From: Caedibacter sp052030685
GTDB taxonomy: Bacteria; Pseudomonadota; Gammaproteobacteria; Francisellales; Francisellaceae
DNA length: 64,000 nucleotides
Reading direction: 5' to 3'
Assembly (NCBI RefSeq): GCF_052030685.1
Contig: NZ_JBQAJM010000005.1
Span: 1 to 64,000, forward strand
Part shown: in pieces, positions 42,752 through 52,632 of the stretch
Layout of the letters: each line of letters begins with the position of its first letter
How positions within the stretch are numbered: the stretch's first letter is position 1
Program-made: the position numbers and the translations under genes
The notes under the pieces: model-generated
What the model was told of the DNA's origin: nothing
The model's database searches: none
Seen by the model: only the letters and a program-made list of their open reading frames with translations

Positions 42752-45700
42752 TTAATGGGAACGCGCCAAATCGCTTAAACTTCTAAAAGCAATATTGACT
42801 GATTCAAAGTTTGGTTCATCCGTACGCATATCTTCAATAAGTCCATTCCAACGTGCTAAATAACTGCTGTTGATACTCAACCAATACTCAACTTTGTCAT
42901 TAACATCATCGATATCTTTGGTAAACTCAATAACACGTCTGACCAAGCGGTATTGCAATTTATCCAAATCATCACGCAAAGCAGACGTTGATAACGTACC
43001 CCAGTAAGATTGTTTACCGCCTAAGTGATTAATGCAACTTCTAAACCAAGATAACCATAGCTTTTGATTAAGCAATATAGCAATCTTTTCAAATGACTCA
43101 CTTTCTTTGGAGATCTCTATACTATGGGCTAAGTCCATCACTGAAGTTGCCATCTTAAATGATAACACCTCATCAACAATCGTTTTTGGCACCCCGGCAT
43201 TAATTAAAGCCGTCGCTTTATCCTCAATTTTTTGTTTTTCTGATGGAATCAAAAGCCTTGGAAATACCTTTAATGCACTAGGTGCTGTATGTCGATACTT
43301 AGCAATCACCTCAGCAATTGGGAAGCCTTTAGGCTCATTGCGTAAAATCCAACGACAATTGCGACGCACAAATCTAAATAAGATCTGTAAACACTTTTGA
43401 ATGCTTTCAGCGCTTACTTTCCCACTTAACTTCTCTGACTTTTGCCATAGTTTATCCAAAGAGAAAATCTCAACCACAGCAATAAACGCTTTGATAATAT
43501 CAGCAACTGACGCCCCTGTTTCATCATATAGACGTTGAATAAAAGTGACCCCCATGTGTAAAGTAACCGCATTAGTAATCTGTGTTGCGATAATTTCACG
43601 CTTTAACTTATGTCCTTGCATTAAATCAGCGTATTTCTCACGTAGTACCGTTGGAAATTCCCACAATAAGAAAAAGTTAAAGTGAGGATCGTCTGGTAAG
43701 TCAGATTTTAAAATCTGCTGCTTAATCATCGTTTTGGTATATGCCATAATCACAGAGAACTCCGGCGCTGTTAAGCTTTTCCCTGATAATGCACGTGATT
43801 GTAGCATCTTGTCTGTTGGTAAATACTCAACTTCACGATCAAGCTGCATCTTACGCTCAAGCTCACGCATCAAACGTGCATATGACTCGACAAAATAGCG
43901 CTCTTGTGATTGCAATTCATTAGCGATTGTGCGGTTTTGACCATAGTTATTCTGTAGCACCAAATGTGCGACATCACCAGACATCTCAGCCAATAATTTG
44001 TTACGACCACTTTCCGATAACTCGCCATTTTCAATCGCCATATTCAGTAAGATTTTGATGTTTACTTCATGATCTGAACAGTCAACACCCGCAGCATTAT
44101 CAATCGCATCAGTATTGATTGAACCACCCTTTAAGGCATATTCAATACGCCCTAACTGTGTGCAACCTAAGTTACCACCCTCGCCAACAACTAAGCAGTT
44201 TAAATCACGCCCATTAATGCGCACTGGATCATTGGCGCGATCGCCAACGGCTTCATTAGTTTCAGTGTGTGCTTTGACATAAGTCCCAATACCACCATTC
44301 CATAGTAATTCATAATCCGCTTTCAATAATAACTGAATTAACTTGTTTGGTTCCAATTCATTAGCATCAGTTTTTAATAGTGCTTTCATTTCTGGACTTA
44401 ATTGAATACTCTTCAATTGACGGCTAAATATACCACCACCCTGTGAGATAAGCTTTTGGTTGTAATCTTCCCAGCTTGAACGCGGCAAATCAAACATGCG
44501 CTTTCTTTCTTTATAGCTTGAAGCTGCATCTGGATTAGGGTCAATAAAGATATGCATATGGTTAAACGCACCCACTAAGCGAATATGCTTGGATAATAGC
44601 ATACCATTACCAAATACATCACCTGCCATATCCCCTATACCAACGACCGTAAATTCTTCAGTTTGGGTGTCTTTACCTCTTTCTCTAAAGTGACGTTTCA
44701 CCGACTCCCAAGCACCGCGCGCGGTAATACCCATCTTCTTGTGATCATAACCATTCGAACCACCTGAAGCAAAAGCATCTCCTAACCAGAAATCATATTC
44801 CATCGCCACACTATTAGCGATATCAGAGAAGGTGGCCGTACCTTTATCCGCCGCAACCACTAAATACGGATCATCTTCATCATAGCAAACGACATTCTGC
44901 GGCTTAATGATTTCATTATTTTTAATGTTATCGGTAATATCTAGCAACGAGCTAATGAACATGCGATAGCAGCTAATCGCTTCTTCCATCACCGCTTCAC
45001 GCCCTTCTAGAATTGGTAATCTTTTTGGTAAAAATCCACCTTTGGCACCCAATGGCACAATGACCGCATTTTTAACTTGTTGTGCCTTAACCAAGCCTAA
45101 TACTTCGGTGCGATAATCTTCTTTTCTATCTGACCATCTTAATCCACCACGCGCAACTTTAGCACCACGCAAGTGAACCCCTTCAACACGTGGAGAGTAC
45201 ATAAAAATTTCAAACATTGGCACAGGTTTTGGCATTTCAGAAATTTTTGATGGAATCAATTTAAATGATATATATTCCTTATGCTGATTATGTGTGTCTT
45301 TTTGGTAGAAGTTCGTTCTTTGTGTTGCTTCAATTACCTCTTGTAAACGACGCAATAATTTATCTTGATCAAGACTTGCCACATTAATAAGTTTTGCTTT
45401 AAGCTTTTCACGAATGTCGCTTACTTTAGTCTCACGATTTTTTTGTTCACAGACTGGATTAAAGCGTGCATCAAATAATGATACCATCAGGCGAACGATC
45501 TCGGCATACTCAATATAAGTATCTTCGATATACTGCTGACTCAAACGCACGCCAATTTGTGTCATATAACGCGTATAAGCACGCACAATCGCTACTTCAC
45601 GCCAATCAAGACCCGCATAAACAATCAATGAATTAAATCGATCATTCTCAGCAACCCCTGCCCAAGTAACCGCAAAAGCTTCTTTTAATTTATCGGTTAC

Positions 45701-47590
45701 TTCAGCAATTTCAACTGGCTTACTGGTTAATAAGGCAAAATCCGACAACCAGACAAAACCACCTGATTTAGGTTTGACCTTATAAGGACGCTCTTCAGCA
45801 ACGGATAAACCGAAGTTTTCTAAAATAGGCATAATCTGACTTAGCTGCACCACCTGATCTTTTAGGAACAATTTAAAGTGTAAACGGTCACCAGATTCTT
45901 CAAGCACTTGATATAAACTCATCGATAAACGATTTTTGCGCGCCTGTTCAAAGTGCACGATATCAGACACTGCCTTGCGTGGAATATAATCATCTTTATA
46001 AGCTAAAGAAAAGGCATGTGCATATTCTTGGGCATAAGATCGACCTTTGTTCTCGCCAAACTCTTCAATTAGATCATCAAATAGATAATCGCTCCACTGA
46101 CGCTCAACGCTCTTGATTTTATCTTCCAATAATTCTAAATCAACTTGCTCCACTGGTTCGTTACCATCAAGATAAACAGTAAAGTCAATTCGGCATAATA
46201 CACTTTCTAAGAAGTTTGTTTTAAAAGTTGTACGTTGACCATTCAATGTTTTTAACAAAATGCGCTCAACACGTTCTCTGACTTCTGAGTTATAACGATC
46301 TCTGGGCATGTACAACATACAGAAATAGTAACGGCTAAACTGATCCTTGCGTACAAACAACTTCATGACTTGACGTTCACGGATATGGTAAATACCTAAT
46401 GCGGTATTAAACAACTCCTCATCTGAGCTTAAAAATAGCTCATCACGCGGATAGGTATCAATAATATTACTCAACGCCTTATAAGCATGCCCAAATTTTC
46501 TGAAGCCTGACTGTTTTAACACCATTTCTTTACGCAAACGCAAAAAAGGAATGTGTTGTGGCGATGAGTGGTATGCCGTTGATGTATATAGACCTAATAA
46601 GCGTTTATAACCAGTAATTTCACCTTTTTTGTTATAAATTGCGACTGAGATAATATCCATATACGCAGGACGGTGAATCGGAGAAACCTCATCAGATTTA
46701 GCAACCGTTAAAATGGCATCAACATTTTTATTGATATTTAGATTTTTTTCATAGATATCACTTAAGGCAGTAATATAATCATCATTCACTGAGAACAAAC
46801 CTAATGCTGAGGATTTCTCAGCCACAAATGCCTTCTCGCCTTTAAGCATTTTCGCATCAAAAGCGCAATAGCCTAAAAAGATAAAATGATCTTTCTTTAA
46901 GAACTCTAAAAAATCAATCGCTTCTTCATAGTAGTTTTGTGCCACTTTATCTTTAGGTTGGTGCACCTCTTTGATCATTGTTTGCAACTCTGCCTTCATC
47001 GGCTCAAAATCGCGAACAATTGCTTGGAGTTTTTTATAATTTTCAGTAATTTTTTGCTCAATCGCCTTAAGTGCAACTTTATCATCTGTTTGACGATCCA
47101 CTTCCATGATCACCAAACAGGTTTTATCGTTATTGACCGCACCCTTCTCATCTGCCACATTATCCGTCAATGCAATCAAATTGCCTTTGGCATCACGCTT
47201 TAAATCAATGCCGCCAATATTCATCATAAAATGAATACCAAGTCCCATTGATGACATCAACATCATTAAGGTATCTACTATAAATGGAGAATCCTGACAG
47301 CTTAGCTCAATAACCGTATGACGTGATACCCAGCCATTTTGCTCATATACCGGATTATATACGCGAATCAGCGCCTTTCCTTCAGGGTTTTTGTAGATAA
47401 ATTTCCAAAAAGAAATAATTGAACCATATAAATCCAATAGCTCACGCTGATGAAGCTCATCTTCTGATATTACGCGTATATAAGCTTTTAATAGGGATTC
47501 GAGTATTGAAGCATCCTGTGACGAAAATTTCTCCTTGAACATGCTTGTTAACTTCTGAATAACCGCTTGCGTTCTCTCGTTGTAGTGCAT
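42752..47590 (-). CDS. gdhB: NAD-specific glutamate dehydrogenase, large (180 kDa) type
   Basis: This 1612-aa enzyme oxidatively deaminates glutamate to 2-oxoglutarate with NAD+. It is of the L-GDH180 class known from Pseudomonas, with ACT-like N-terminal regulatory segments (about 1-700) and a central catalytic domain. The catalytic region shows KVARGGLRWSDRKEDYRTEV, KNAVIVPLGAKGGF, GIGDMAGDVFGNGMLLS (NAD+ binding), and GIGTYVKAH. The C-terminal helical domain is intact. I chose the ATG at 47590 with weak AGGT upstream; a start at 47626 lacks one. The gene is monocistronic and complements the hut genes, which produce glutamate. Confidence 0.96.
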   Translation of the reverse strand: MHYNERTQAVIQKLTSMFKEKFSSQDASILESLLKAYIRVISEDELHQRELLDLYGSIISFWKFIYKNPEGKALIRVYNPVYEQNGWVSRHTVIELSCQDSPFIVDTLMMLMSSMGLGIHFMMNIGGIDLKRDAKGNLIALTDNVADEKGAVNNDKTCLVIMEVDRQTDDKVALKAIEQKITENYKKLQAIVRDFEPMKAELQTMIKEVHQPKDKVAQNYYEEAIDFLEFLKKDHFIFLGYCAFDAKMLKGEKAFVAEKSSALGLFSVNDDYITALSDIYEKNLNINKNVDAILTVAKSDEVSPIHRPAYMDIISVAIYNKKGEITGYKRLLGLYTSTAYHSSPQHIPFLRLRKEMVLKQSGFRKFGHAYKALSNIIDTYPRDELFLSSDEELFNTALGIYHIRERQVMKLFVRKDQFSRYYFCMLYMPRDRYNSEVRERVERILLKTLNGQRTTFKTNFLESVLCRIDFTVYLDGNEPVEQVDLELLEDKIKSVERQWSDYLFDDLIEEFGENKGRSYAQEYAHAFSLAYKDDYIPRKAVSDIVHFEQARKNRLSMSLYQVLEESGDRLHFKLFLKDQVVQLSQIMPILENFGLSVAEERPYKVKPKSGGFVWLSDFALLTSKPVEIAEVTDKLKEAFAVTWAGVAENDRFNSLIVYAGLDWREVAIVRAYTRYMTQIGVRLSQQYIEDTYIEYAEIVRLMVSLFDARFNPVCEQKNRETKVSDIREKLKAKLINVASLDQDKLLRRLQEVIEATQRTNFYQKDTHNQHKEYISFKLIPSKISEMPKPVPMFEIFMYSPRVEGVHLRGAKVARGGLRWSDRKEDYRTEVLGLVKAQQVKNAVIVPLGAKGGFLPKRLPILEGREAVMEEAISCYRMFISSLLDITDNIKNNEIIKPQNVVCYDEDDPYLVVAADKGTATFSDIANSVAMEYDFWLGDAFASGGSNGYDHKKMGITARGAWESVKRHFRERGKDTQTEEFTVVGIGDMAGDVFGNGMLLSKHIRLVGAFNHMHIFIDPNPDAASSYKERKRMFDLPRSSWEDYNQKLISQGGGIFSRQLKSIQLSPEMKALLKTDANELEPNKLIQLLLKADYELLWNGGIGTYVKAHTETNEAVGDRANDPVRINGRDLNCLVVGEGGNLGCTQLGRIEYALKGGSINTDAIDNAAGVDCSDHEVNIKILLNMAIENGELSESGRNKLLAEMSGDVAHLVLQNNYGQNRTIANELQSQERYFVESYARLMRELERKMQLDREVEYLPTDKMLQSRALSGKSLTAPEFSVIMAYTKTMIKQQILKSDLPDDPHFNFFLLWEFPTVLREKYADLMQGHKLKREIIATQITNAVTLHMGVTFIQRLYDETGASVADIIKAFIAVVEIFSLDKLWQKSEKLSGKVSAESIQKCLQILFRFVRRNCRWILRNEPKGFPIAEVIAKYRHTAPSALKVFPRLLIPSEKQKIEDKATALINAGVPKTIVDEVLSFKMATSVMDLAHSIEISKESESFEKIAILLNQKLWLSWFRSCINHLGGKQSYWGTLSTSALRDDLDKLQYRLVRRVIEFTKDIDDVNDKVEYWLSINSSYLARWNGLIEDMRTDEPNFESVNIAFRSLSDLARSH

Positions 47591-47761
47591 TTTTAACCTA
47601 CTGTTTTGTTTTGACAAAAGACGCATGCATGATAAGCCAGTTTTGCCTGTCCCTCAACAGTAAGTTCTGCCTAAAATAGAGTTTTTTTACCTATCTGTTG
47701 TATATTTTAAATTTATTTGACTGTCAGGGAAAATTCAGGACAAAGATAAGCCGAACACAAA

Positions 47762-48490
47762 TTAACTATAATATTTCTCCAAATCATCGGCACCCCCAAT
47801 ATGTTGCCCATCAATATAGATTTGCGGCACGGTTTGGCGATTTGTTAATGCTTTAACGGTTCGCATTGACGCTCCATGACCTAGCACAACTTCTTCATAG
47901 CCTTGGTTATGATCATTAAGTAACTTTTTGGCGCGTTTACAATGTGGGCATCCAGGCTTAGTGAAAATTGTCACTTCTTTTGGCAACTGCGCATTAGGTG
48001 CAACAAACTCAAGCATCGTATCCGCATCAGAGACTTCAAATGGGTCACCTGCTTTATTTGGCTCAATAAACATCTTGGCAATCACACCATCTTTTACAAG
48101 CATTGAATAACGCCATGAGCGCTTACCAAAACCTAAAGCCTCTTTATCAACCAAAAGCCCCATTTTTTCGGTAAACTCACCATTACCATCGGGGATAAAC
48201 TCGATATTTTCAGCTTTTTGTTCTTTTTTCCAAGCATTCATCACAAAGGTATCATTGACTGACATGCAAACAATGCGATCAATACCATGCTTTTTAAACA
48301 CTGGAAACAACTCATTAAAACGCGGCACATGTGCAGATGAACATGTTGGCGTGAAAGCACCCGGTAATGAAAAAACAATGACATTTTTACCTTTAAAAAT
48401 ATCATTGCTTGTCACATCTTGCCACTGACCATCTTGCATGGTTCTAAACGTGACATTTGGAACGTGTTGGTTTTCTAAATTTGGGAACAT
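47762..48490 (-). CDS. Hybrid peroxiredoxin-glutaredoxin
   Basis: The 242-aa fusion has an N-terminal Prx5-type peroxiredoxin (residues 1-165, peroxidatic C50 in PGAFTPTCSSAHVP) and a C-terminal glutaredoxin (172-242, C181-P-H-C184, with the TVPQIYIDG and GGADDLEK elements). It would reduce hydrogen peroxide and alkyl peroxides with glutathione through its own glutaredoxin domain. This fusion occurs in Haemophilus, Vibrio and other proteobacteria. AGGAG lies upstream of the ATG. The preceding gene on the same strand encodes a small secreted peptide 31 nt away, so the two may be co-transcribed. Confidence 0.95.
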   Translation of the reverse strand: MFPNLENQHVPNVTFRTMQDGQWQDVTSNDIFKGKNVIVFSLPGAFTPTCSSAHVPRFNELFPVFKKHGIDRIVCMSVNDTFVMNAWKKEQKAENIEFIPDGNGEFTEKMGLLVDKEALGFGKRSWRYSMLVKDGVIAKMFIEPNKAGDPFEVSDADTMLEFVAPNAQLPKEVTIFTKPGCPHCKRAKKLLNDHNQGYEEVVLGHGASMRTVKALTNRQTVPQIYIDGQHIGGADDLEKYYS

Positions 48491-48520
48491 CTATTGACTC
48501 CTGTTTTATTGATTGTTTCG

Positions 48521-48676
48521 TTATTCATTAATATTAATTGACGCATTTAAACTATGCATTTGTGTCTTGTGCACTTGTTTCGCCATGGTTGATGTTGCAT
48601 AAAAATCTGTGCCTGCTAAAGCAAGATTGCTACCTAACAACATAACACTGATTGTGATATTTATAATCTTTTTCAT
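48521..48676 (-). CDS. Small secreted protein with AGTDF mature N-terminus
   Basis: From the ATG at 48676 the protein has 51 residues. It starts MKKIINITISVMLLGSNLALA, a clear signal peptide, with cleavage expected at ALA-GTDF; the mature part is about 30 polar residues without cysteine. AAGGA lies upstream; a longer frame from 48712 would destroy the signal pattern. It resembles the 62-aa protein at 6449-6637 in signal peptide and the AGTD-aromatic start. It lies just upstream of the peroxiredoxin gene. The function is unknown. Confidence 0.7.
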   Translation of the reverse strand: MKKIINITISVMLLGSNLALAGTDFYATSTMAKQVHKTQMHSLNASININE

Positions 48677-48798
48677 GCTCTTTATTCCTTTTTGCTGTTT
48701 CGATGTCAACACTATAGCAAACGTTCAAGCATGTGATAAATATATTATATTTTAATTATTGATCAATTTTATTTATTGTAAATTAAGCCTACAACAAC

Positions 48799-49380
48799 CT
48801 AAATCAGCAAGCGCTTTATTACATTCATAAAAATATCCACACCATGATTACTTGTGATACTCTCTGGGTGAAACTGTACTCCGCTTACCTGAAAATGCTT
48901 ATGTTTGATTGCCATAATACAATCATCGTCCAATGATCTTGCCAAAATATCTAGATTTTCATGAGGAAAAGATGAATCTTCAGCTGCTAATGAGTGGTAG
49001 CGTGTCACCTCAAAAACAGAGGGCATACCAGCAAAATATGCGTCTGAATTATGTTTAATTTTACTGACTTTTCCATGCCTAACGTTTTTTGATCTTACCA
49101 CCTTACCATCAAATACTTCAACCATAGCCTGCATACCTAAACAAACGCCAAATAAAGGGATTTTTCCACTAAACTCCTTTATTAGAGGGATATATCCACT
49201 ATCTTTTGGGCTACCAGGACCTGGACCAAATATAATTAAATCATATTGGGCTTGCCTTATACTGTCAGCCGTAACACGATCATTTCTGATAACGTCTGCA
49301 CTCACTCCTTCTAGTGAGACACAATATTGATAAATGATATGCACGAAACTATCATAGGCATCAATTAATAAAAGCTTCAT
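48799..49380 (-). CDS. Glutamine amidotransferase, TrpG/PabA type
   Basis: The 193-aa class I amidotransferase releases ammonia from glutamine for a chorismate-aminating partner. It has the oxyanion-hole motif GPGPGSPKDSG, the nucleophile C80 in GVCLGMQAM, and the His/Glu pair in GVQFHPES. Its start overlaps the end of the synthase gene upstream by 20 nt, with AAGGAG 8 nt before the ATG. Sequence alone cannot separate a TrpG from a PabA role; see the partner. It is the last gene of a four-gene operon running from 52461. Confidence 0.9.
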   Translation of the reverse strand: MKLLLIDAYDSFVHIIYQYCVSLEGVSADVIRNDRVTADSIRQAQYDLIIFGPGPGSPKDSGYIPLIKEFSGKIPLFGVCLGMQAMVEVFDGKVVRSKNVRHGKVSKIKHNSDAYFAGMPSVFEVTRYHSLAAEDSSFPHENLDILARSLDDDCIMAIKHKHFQVSGVQFHPESITSNHGVDIFMNVIKRLLI

Positions 49381-50878
49381 TTCTTAACTCCTTTGCTGTA
49401 ATTGCATAATACGTTGAGCTTAACTTACTAATAGTTTCATTCCACTCTCCTTCCGGAGTTGAGTCATAAACAATACCGCCTGATGCTCTAATCGTATATG
49501 TTCCAGACTGGTAAGTGGCAGTGCGGATACAAAGCGCTGTTTCAACCACACCAGAAAAATCTATAAAACCAATACAACCAGCATAAAGACCTCTTCGCGA
49601 ATTTTCCGTTTCCTCAATAATTTCCATTGCTCTAACTTTAGGAGCCCCAGTCATTGTCCCTGCGGGAAATGTTGCTGCTATCACATCATACTTATCATAA
49701 CTTGCTTCTTTTTGTCCAATGACATTGGAAACTATGTGTGATACATGAGAGTATTTCTCAACGACCATCAATTCATCTGTTTTTAAAGTTCTCTTAGCAC
49801 AGACTCGACCTATATCATTACGACATAAATCCACCAACATAATGTGCTCTGCTCTTTCCTTTTCATCATTCAACATAGCTTGCTGCAAAATTCTATCTTC
49901 TTCTGCATTTTTTCCAGCCCTAATAGTTCCTGCGATTGGTCTCATCGTTAGCTTATTATTCTTATCAATTCTTAAAAATAGTTCAGGACTAGCTCCGATG
50001 ATATGCATGCCCCCCAACTGCGTATAGTACATATAGGGAGAAGGATTAATTTTACGTAACCTTTTATATACAGAGTAGGGTTTTATCTCACTATCTATAG
50101 TTATTTCATGTCCTAACTGAATCTGATAAATATTGCCTTGCACAATATGATCTAAAGCCTTATAAACCCAATTAAAATATGTCATTTTATCAACAGAATC
50201 CTTGATCTTCTTAGGGATTAAAACTTTACTATCTGAGCAAAAATCTAACTGCTGTTCATCATAAATTTCTTCACTAACAATATTCATAACAGCTTTCTTA
50301 ACAGAGCTTTTAGGAGTATTTTCAAGTTCATTAGTAATTAAAAAATTCTGACCATTTTTTAAATCCATATTAATTAATGTACTATAAATACTCAGATCAA
50401 TAATGTATGTCTGGTCTTTTTGATGTATACAATATGGCAAGCTTTCTATTATTCGGACACTGTCATAGCCAAAGTAACCAAAAAAACCAAAAGCTAGTGA
50501 AGTACTATCACCAACATAATCTAAAGAAAAAATCGACTCTATTTTTCTTAATATCTCCCATACTTTATTTAAATTTTTAATTTCATACTCACATTCTTTA
50601 ACTTTGCTTAACTCATCAAAAGAATCTAAAGCAGCATTCACTGAAGCTAAAACTACACTTATTCCAGATGTTTTTATCATTGTTAAGCTAACCTTTATAT
50701 TAAACAAAGGCTCTATACCAATTAAAGCTTGGTTCATATCTTTATTTGGTCCGGACAAGGATTCAAGTAAAAATAACTGATCATCCATATACACTTTTCT
50801 TAAGCTATTGAAAAGACTAAAACTATCAGCATTAGTTGGTAAACTTTCACAATAGCTTCTAACTTTTAACATATTCAT
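49361..50878 (-). CDS. Chorismate-aminating enzyme (TrpE/PabB/ADIC-synthase family)
   Basis: The 505-aa protein has the N-terminal Anth_synt_I_N-like part and the chorismate-binding domain (about 240-500). Motifs are GNIYQIQLGHEI, PSPYMYYTQLGG, IGASPELFLRI, MRPIAGTIRAG, LVDLCRNDIGRV, FPAGTMTGAPKVRAMEII and RASGGIVYDSTPEGEWNET. The PIAGT form (Ala at 316) is the TrpE/ADIC pattern; E. coli PabB has lysine there, so amination at C2 (anthranilate or ADIC) is favoured, although not all PabB proteins keep the lysine. AAGG lies 8 nt before the ATG. It begins 2 nt after the flavoprotein stop and overlaps its glutaminase gene. Confidence 0.9.
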   Translation of the reverse strand: MNMLKVRSYCESLPTNADSFSLFNSLRKVYMDDQLFLLESLSGPNKDMNQALIGIEPLFNIKVSLTMIKTSGISVVLASVNAALDSFDELSKVKECEYEIKNLNKVWEILRKIESIFSLDYVGDSTSLAFGFFGYFGYDSVRIIESLPYCIHQKDQTYIIDLSIYSTLINMDLKNGQNFLITNELENTPKSSVKKAVMNIVSEEIYDEQQLDFCSDSKVLIPKKIKDSVDKMTYFNWVYKALDHIVQGNIYQIQLGHEITIDSEIKPYSVYKRLRKINPSPYMYYTQLGGMHIIGASPELFLRIDKNNKLTMRPIAGTIRAGKNAEEDRILQQAMLNDEKERAEHIMLVDLCRNDIGRVCAKRTLKTDELMVVEKYSHVSHIVSNVIGQKEASYDKYDVIAATFPAGTMTGAPKVRAMEIIEETENSRRGLYAGCIGFIDFSGVVETALCIRTATYQSGTYTIRASGGIVYDSTPEGEWNETISKLSSTYYAITAKELRNEAFIN

Positions 50879-50880
50879 TT

Positions 50881-51531
50881 TTATACCTTCATTTTTGAAT
50901 TATTTTCAACCGCTACTCGTTCATTCTGAATCAAACATAACTCATCTGTTCTTTGAAGATTCATAGAAATAGCCAACGAATATAATCGTTCCATTAATTG
51001 ATTGATTGCCGACACACCTTCTTCATCATCCCAAATACCCCCTGACTCTCCACCATGTACCAAGGCTGGATAACCAGAACCAGGAACAATCATTCTATTT
51101 AATAAAAAATTATTTAATAACTGATCATGTACATTTCCTAAATTATACCTTCTCCCTACAACAACACAGCCTCCAAGCTTATCAGCTAAAGGTCTGTTAA
51201 ACCTCAAATAACCAACACCAGCTCTTTCCAAAAAAATTTGCATTTTATGCGCCATTCCAAAAGCATGCACAGGCGCCACATAAATTATAATGTTAGAATC
51301 AACTAAATAATCAACAATAGAGGTGACATCATCATCTAAACTGCAAGGAGAAGAACGATAATTACAATCTCCACAACTACCACAAGGCAATATTTCCTTC
51401 TCAGATAAGAAAATACTATGTACCAAACAACCAACATTTTGAAAGTAACCATCTAAATAACTTACTACAGAATCACTATTACCTCCTCGCCTTTCTGAGC
51501 CAGATATAATTGTAACAACTATTTTTTTCAT
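50881..51531 (-). CDS. Flavodoxin-fold NAD(P)H oxidoreductase with Fe-S-type cysteine motif
   Basis: The 216-aa protein has the NADPH-dependent FMN reductase/flavodoxin fold: SGSERRGGNSDSV at the N-terminus (phosphate loop) and VAPVHAFGMAHKMQIFLERAG. Residues C50, C53, C56 and C63 form CX2CX2CX6C, the compact motif that holds a 4Fe-4S cluster in iron-sulfur flavoproteins (Isf). AGGAG lies upstream and its ATG directly abuts the stop of the EamA gene. In enediyne biosynthesis an Fe-S/FMN enzyme of this type (SgcG) oxidises aminodeoxyisochorismate made by a TrpE homologue (SgcD); the adjacent chorismate enzyme here suggests a similar step, by inference. Confidence 0.85.
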   Translation of the reverse strand: MKKIVVTIISGSERRGGNSDSVVSYLDGYFQNVGCLVHSIFLSEKEILPCGSCGDCNYRSSPCSLDDDVTSIVDYLVDSNIIIYVAPVHAFGMAHKMQIFLERAGVGYLRFNRPLADKLGGCVVVGRRYNLGNVHDQLLNNFLLNRMIVPGSGYPALVHGGESGGIWDDEEGVSAINQLMERLYSLAISMNLQRTDELCLIQNERVAVENNSKMKV

Positions 51532-52461
51532 TTATTTAAATCTCCTAAAACTATATATCCCAAAAATCACCAATAAAATCCCAATTAATTCCATATAGCT
51601 AATACTATCATCTAATATAACTACTGATATCACAAGTGTAATAATTGGCCCTAAATTATTCATTAGCGCACTTGGAACTACCCCTATTCGTTTCATGCCT
51701 AACACCATAAAAATTGATGGAATAACAGTAGAAAAAACAGCCATGAATAATGCTAATATATAAACCTGCCAAGTCTGCTCTAACAATAAGCCTACTTGAT
51801 TATAACTAGAAAAATATTGCATTAATGCGTAAAATCCAGCAAAGAGCATTGACCATGAGTTAAAAAGTATAGGATTTGTCTTTTTTAGTGACTTTTCACA
51901 TACGATAAAATAAACGGCATAAAAGATAGCACTCCCAAAAATTAATAAAACTCCCACCAAATCATTACTCATCCCATCGCCAACTCCAGAGTTTGCAAAA
52001 AAATATATTGCTAAACCACTGTAGCTAATAGCAAATGGAGTAATAACCATTTTTGAATATGTTTTTTTAAAAAACATAATTGAGAAGAACACGACAAAGC
52101 ATGGAAAAGTAAATAAAATCATCCTTTCTACCATAACCGATACATAAAACAGTCCATACATATCAGTTAAAGTAGTTAAATAATAACAAAGAGAGGCAAT
52201 AATTATTAGCTTTAGGCTAACTAATTTCGTTTCACCAAGCTTAATTTTGCTATAAAACCCAATAAATAATATTACCAACATAAATAAAGGTATAGATAGA
52301 CACATTCTCAAGGTTAAAAGTGTTACTGGTTGAACATTGTAACTATATGCTAGTTTAATGAATATAGATTTAATAGAAAAGCCAACAACACTGATAAGAA
52401 CATAAAAATATCCGGGCAAGTATTCATTTTTAAGTAATTTAATCATGTCAGATAAGAACAT
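51532..52461 (-). CDS. EamA/DMT-family transporter
   Basis: The roughly 309-aa protein has about ten hydrophobic helices in two EamA halves, with motifs such as GFSIKSIFIKLAY near the start, LGMKRIGVVPSALMNNLGP and a C-terminal ELIGILLVIFGIYSF. Members are metabolite exporters. I place the start at the ATG 52461; the ATG at 52446 is also possible, and neither has a clear ribosome site. It heads the operon with the flavoprotein (0-nt gap), synthase and glutaminase and would export the product. The base composition of the unit looks AT-richer than its neighbours, which hints at transfer. Confidence 0.87.
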   Translation of the reverse strand: MFLSDMIKLLKNEYLPGYFYVLISVVGFSIKSIFIKLAYSYNVQPVTLLTLRMCLSIPLFMLVILFIGFYSKIKLGETKLVSLKLIIIASLCYYLTTLTDMYGLFYVSVMVERMILFTFPCFVVFFSIMFFKKTYSKMVITPFAISYSGLAIYFFANSGVGDGMSNDLVGVLLIFGSAIFYAVYFIVCEKSLKKTNPILFNSWSMLFAGFYALMQYFSSYNQVGLLLEQTWQVYILALFMAVFSTVIPSIFMVLGMKRIGVVPSALMNNLGPIITLVISVVILDDSISYMELIGILLVIFGIYSFRRFK

Positions 52462-52632
52462 TAACAAATAAGATTTATATTTTTGTAACGATACACGAAT
52501 ACAAATAGACTGTCTATATATTTTAAACTAATAAAAACAAATGACTTATGCAAAATCAATGATACTCACACCTTGAACCCATGATGATCTGTCTATGACC
52601 TTTTAGAAAGTAAGCATTAACACAAATTAGAG

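Noticed and set aside
49361..50878. Isochorismate synthase (EntC/MenF) reading of the chorismate enzyme
   Set aside because: It has an adjacent glutaminase and the PIAGT motif with GTMTGAPKVRAM, as in aminating enzymes; isochorismate synthases lack a glutaminase partner.
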